Shown: positions 63,315 through 64,000 of the stretch, piece by piece
Numbering within the stretch: the first letter of the stretch is position 1
How the letters are laid out: every line of letters starts with the position of its first letter
Source: Streptomyces sp. NBC_00775
Lineage (GTDB): Bacteria > Actinomycetota > Actinomycetes > Streptomycetales > Streptomycetaceae
Reading direction: 5' to 3'
Assembly (NCBI RefSeq): GCF_036347135.1
Contig: NZ_CP108938.1
Coordinates: forward strand, 10,540,001 to 10,604,000
Length of the DNA: 64,000 bases
Position numbers and translations under genes: made by a program
The notes under the pieces: generated by a model
Database searches by the model: none
What the model saw: only the letters and a program-made list of their open reading frames with translations
What the model was told of the DNA's origin: nothing

Positions 63315-64000
63315 TCAAGACCTCCTCTCTGGGAGGCGGGTGAGGTCAGGCTCCCTGGTGCGCAGCTGCCGCCACAGCTGTTCATCGACCCGGTCGAGGA
63401 AGGTCAAGGCCTCGCGCTCGACCGCTTCGGCGGCAGCTCCGGTCCGGCCGTGGTTGTCGATCCGCTGGTACGCCAGGTGGAGCTGTTCCAGAGCGCGGTG
63501 GATCTCCGCCGGCGCCACGGGGACGATCTTCGCGACGGGCCGTACGTAGTTCGGCCACCACCCCGTGACCGCCTCGCGCAGCAGCACGCGCAGCTGCCCC
63601 GTCCTGCCGCATGCGCCGACGAAGCAGGCGGGCGGCGGCCGAAGTACCTCGAACAATGCTTGGGTCTGCCGTTCGGACCCGCGCCAGCGGTTGCGCCGTT
63701 CCGCCTCGGCGTAGCGGTCGCGGGTCATGCCTACCCCCAGGGCCACCTGCTCCACCGTCAGTCCGAGGAGCGTCCGGCACTGCAGGAGCGTAGCCGGTTC
63801 GCCGAGCAGATCACCCGGCGAGCACCACAACGCGGCTGCCAGTGCGTTGATTTGATGGGCTGTCGGCGCCTCCGTGCCCCGCTCCCAGGCCAGGAGTGTG
63901 TCGGGGTGGAGGGGGTGCCCTTGGAAGGCCGAGACGGCCCAGGCGACCTGGCCGCGCGTGAGTCCGAGCTGCTCGCGCACGCGGGCGGCGTGGCGGGGCT
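63315..64000 (-). CDS. XRE family HTH regulator, 5' end beyond the window
   Basis: At least 228 residues are visible. An N-terminal HTH (REQLGLTRGQVAWAVSAFQG, then PDTLLAWERGTEAPTAHQIN) is followed by a second HTH-like unit (QCRTLLGLTVEQVALGVGMT, then AEAERRNRW). The C-terminal domain (AEIHRALEQLHLAYQRIDNH) is of a type I do not know. The frame stays open to the window edge, so the real start is probably outside; a GTG at 63980 is an alternative. Its partner genes are not visible. Confidence 0.75.
   Translation of the reverse strand, partial: PRHAARVREQLGLTRGQVAWAVSAFQGHPLHPDTLLAWERGTEAPTAHQINALAAALWCSPGDLLGEPATLLQCRTLLGLTVEQVALGVGMTRDRYAEAERRNRWRGSERQTQALFEVLRPPPACFVGACGRTGQLRVLLREAVTGWWPNYVRPVAKIVPVAPAEIHRALEQLHLAYQRIDNHGRTGAAAEAVEREALTFLDRVDEQLWRQLRTREPDLTRLPERRS

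Overview
The window is high-GC DNA with GTG/ATG starts, short overlapping operons, dense TetR/MarR/LysR/XRE regulation, a mycothiol-type isomerase and discoidin-rich secreted hydrolases. This points to a Streptomyces or close relative. The large number of broken insertion sequences and gene stumps suggests an accessory part of the chromosome, probably an arm.

Layout. 0-10.1 kb is a patchwork: one intact IS110-type element, a lipoprotein, an HNH-like protein, a 2'-5' RNA ligase-like protein and a DinB protein. The last three lie in blocks bracketed by long inverted repeats. Next come a truncated uncharacterised protein, a large SUKH-domain protein, and two remnants in which an IS110 right end sits exactly 25 bp before a broken pcaD start. 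10.2-32.3 kb is a redox archipelago of aldo/keto reductase, quinone oxidoreductases, Zn-alcohol dehydrogenase, cupin, carboxymuconolactone-decarboxylase-like, SnoaL-like, DJ-1-like, SDR and aldehyde dehydrogenase genes. These are grouped behind three paralogous MmyB-type XRE regulators, two TetRs and one MarR. Four loci in this stretch share a near-palindromic GGGGAAGGATTCTTCC-type motif, the best candidate for a common operator.

32.5-45 kb: an IS5-type element is followed by a seven-gene minus-strand operon (FAH-family hydrolase, cyclase-family hydrolase, FAD monooxygenase, ACMSD-type amidohydrolase, extradiol dioxygenase, second FAH-family hydrolase, SDR). A LysR gene is divergent from it, and an MFS transporter lies beyond an IS630-type insertion. 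Together they read as a meta-cleavage pathway for an aromatic acid whose substrate I cannot name.

45-56.6 kb: gene remnants, a membrane protein divergent from a NarL-type histidine kinase/response regulator pair, a degraded Tn3-type transposon, a TetR/SDR/SDR unit, a truncated IS5-type transposase and a maleylpyruvate-isomerase-family enzyme. 56.6-64 kb: a large secreted multidomain enzyme that I read as a GH87-type alpha-1,3-glucanase, abutted by the right end of an IS605-type element with a truncated TnpB. The window ends in an XRE-type regulator that runs off the edge.

All functional calls come from reading the translated sequence. No database search was run.
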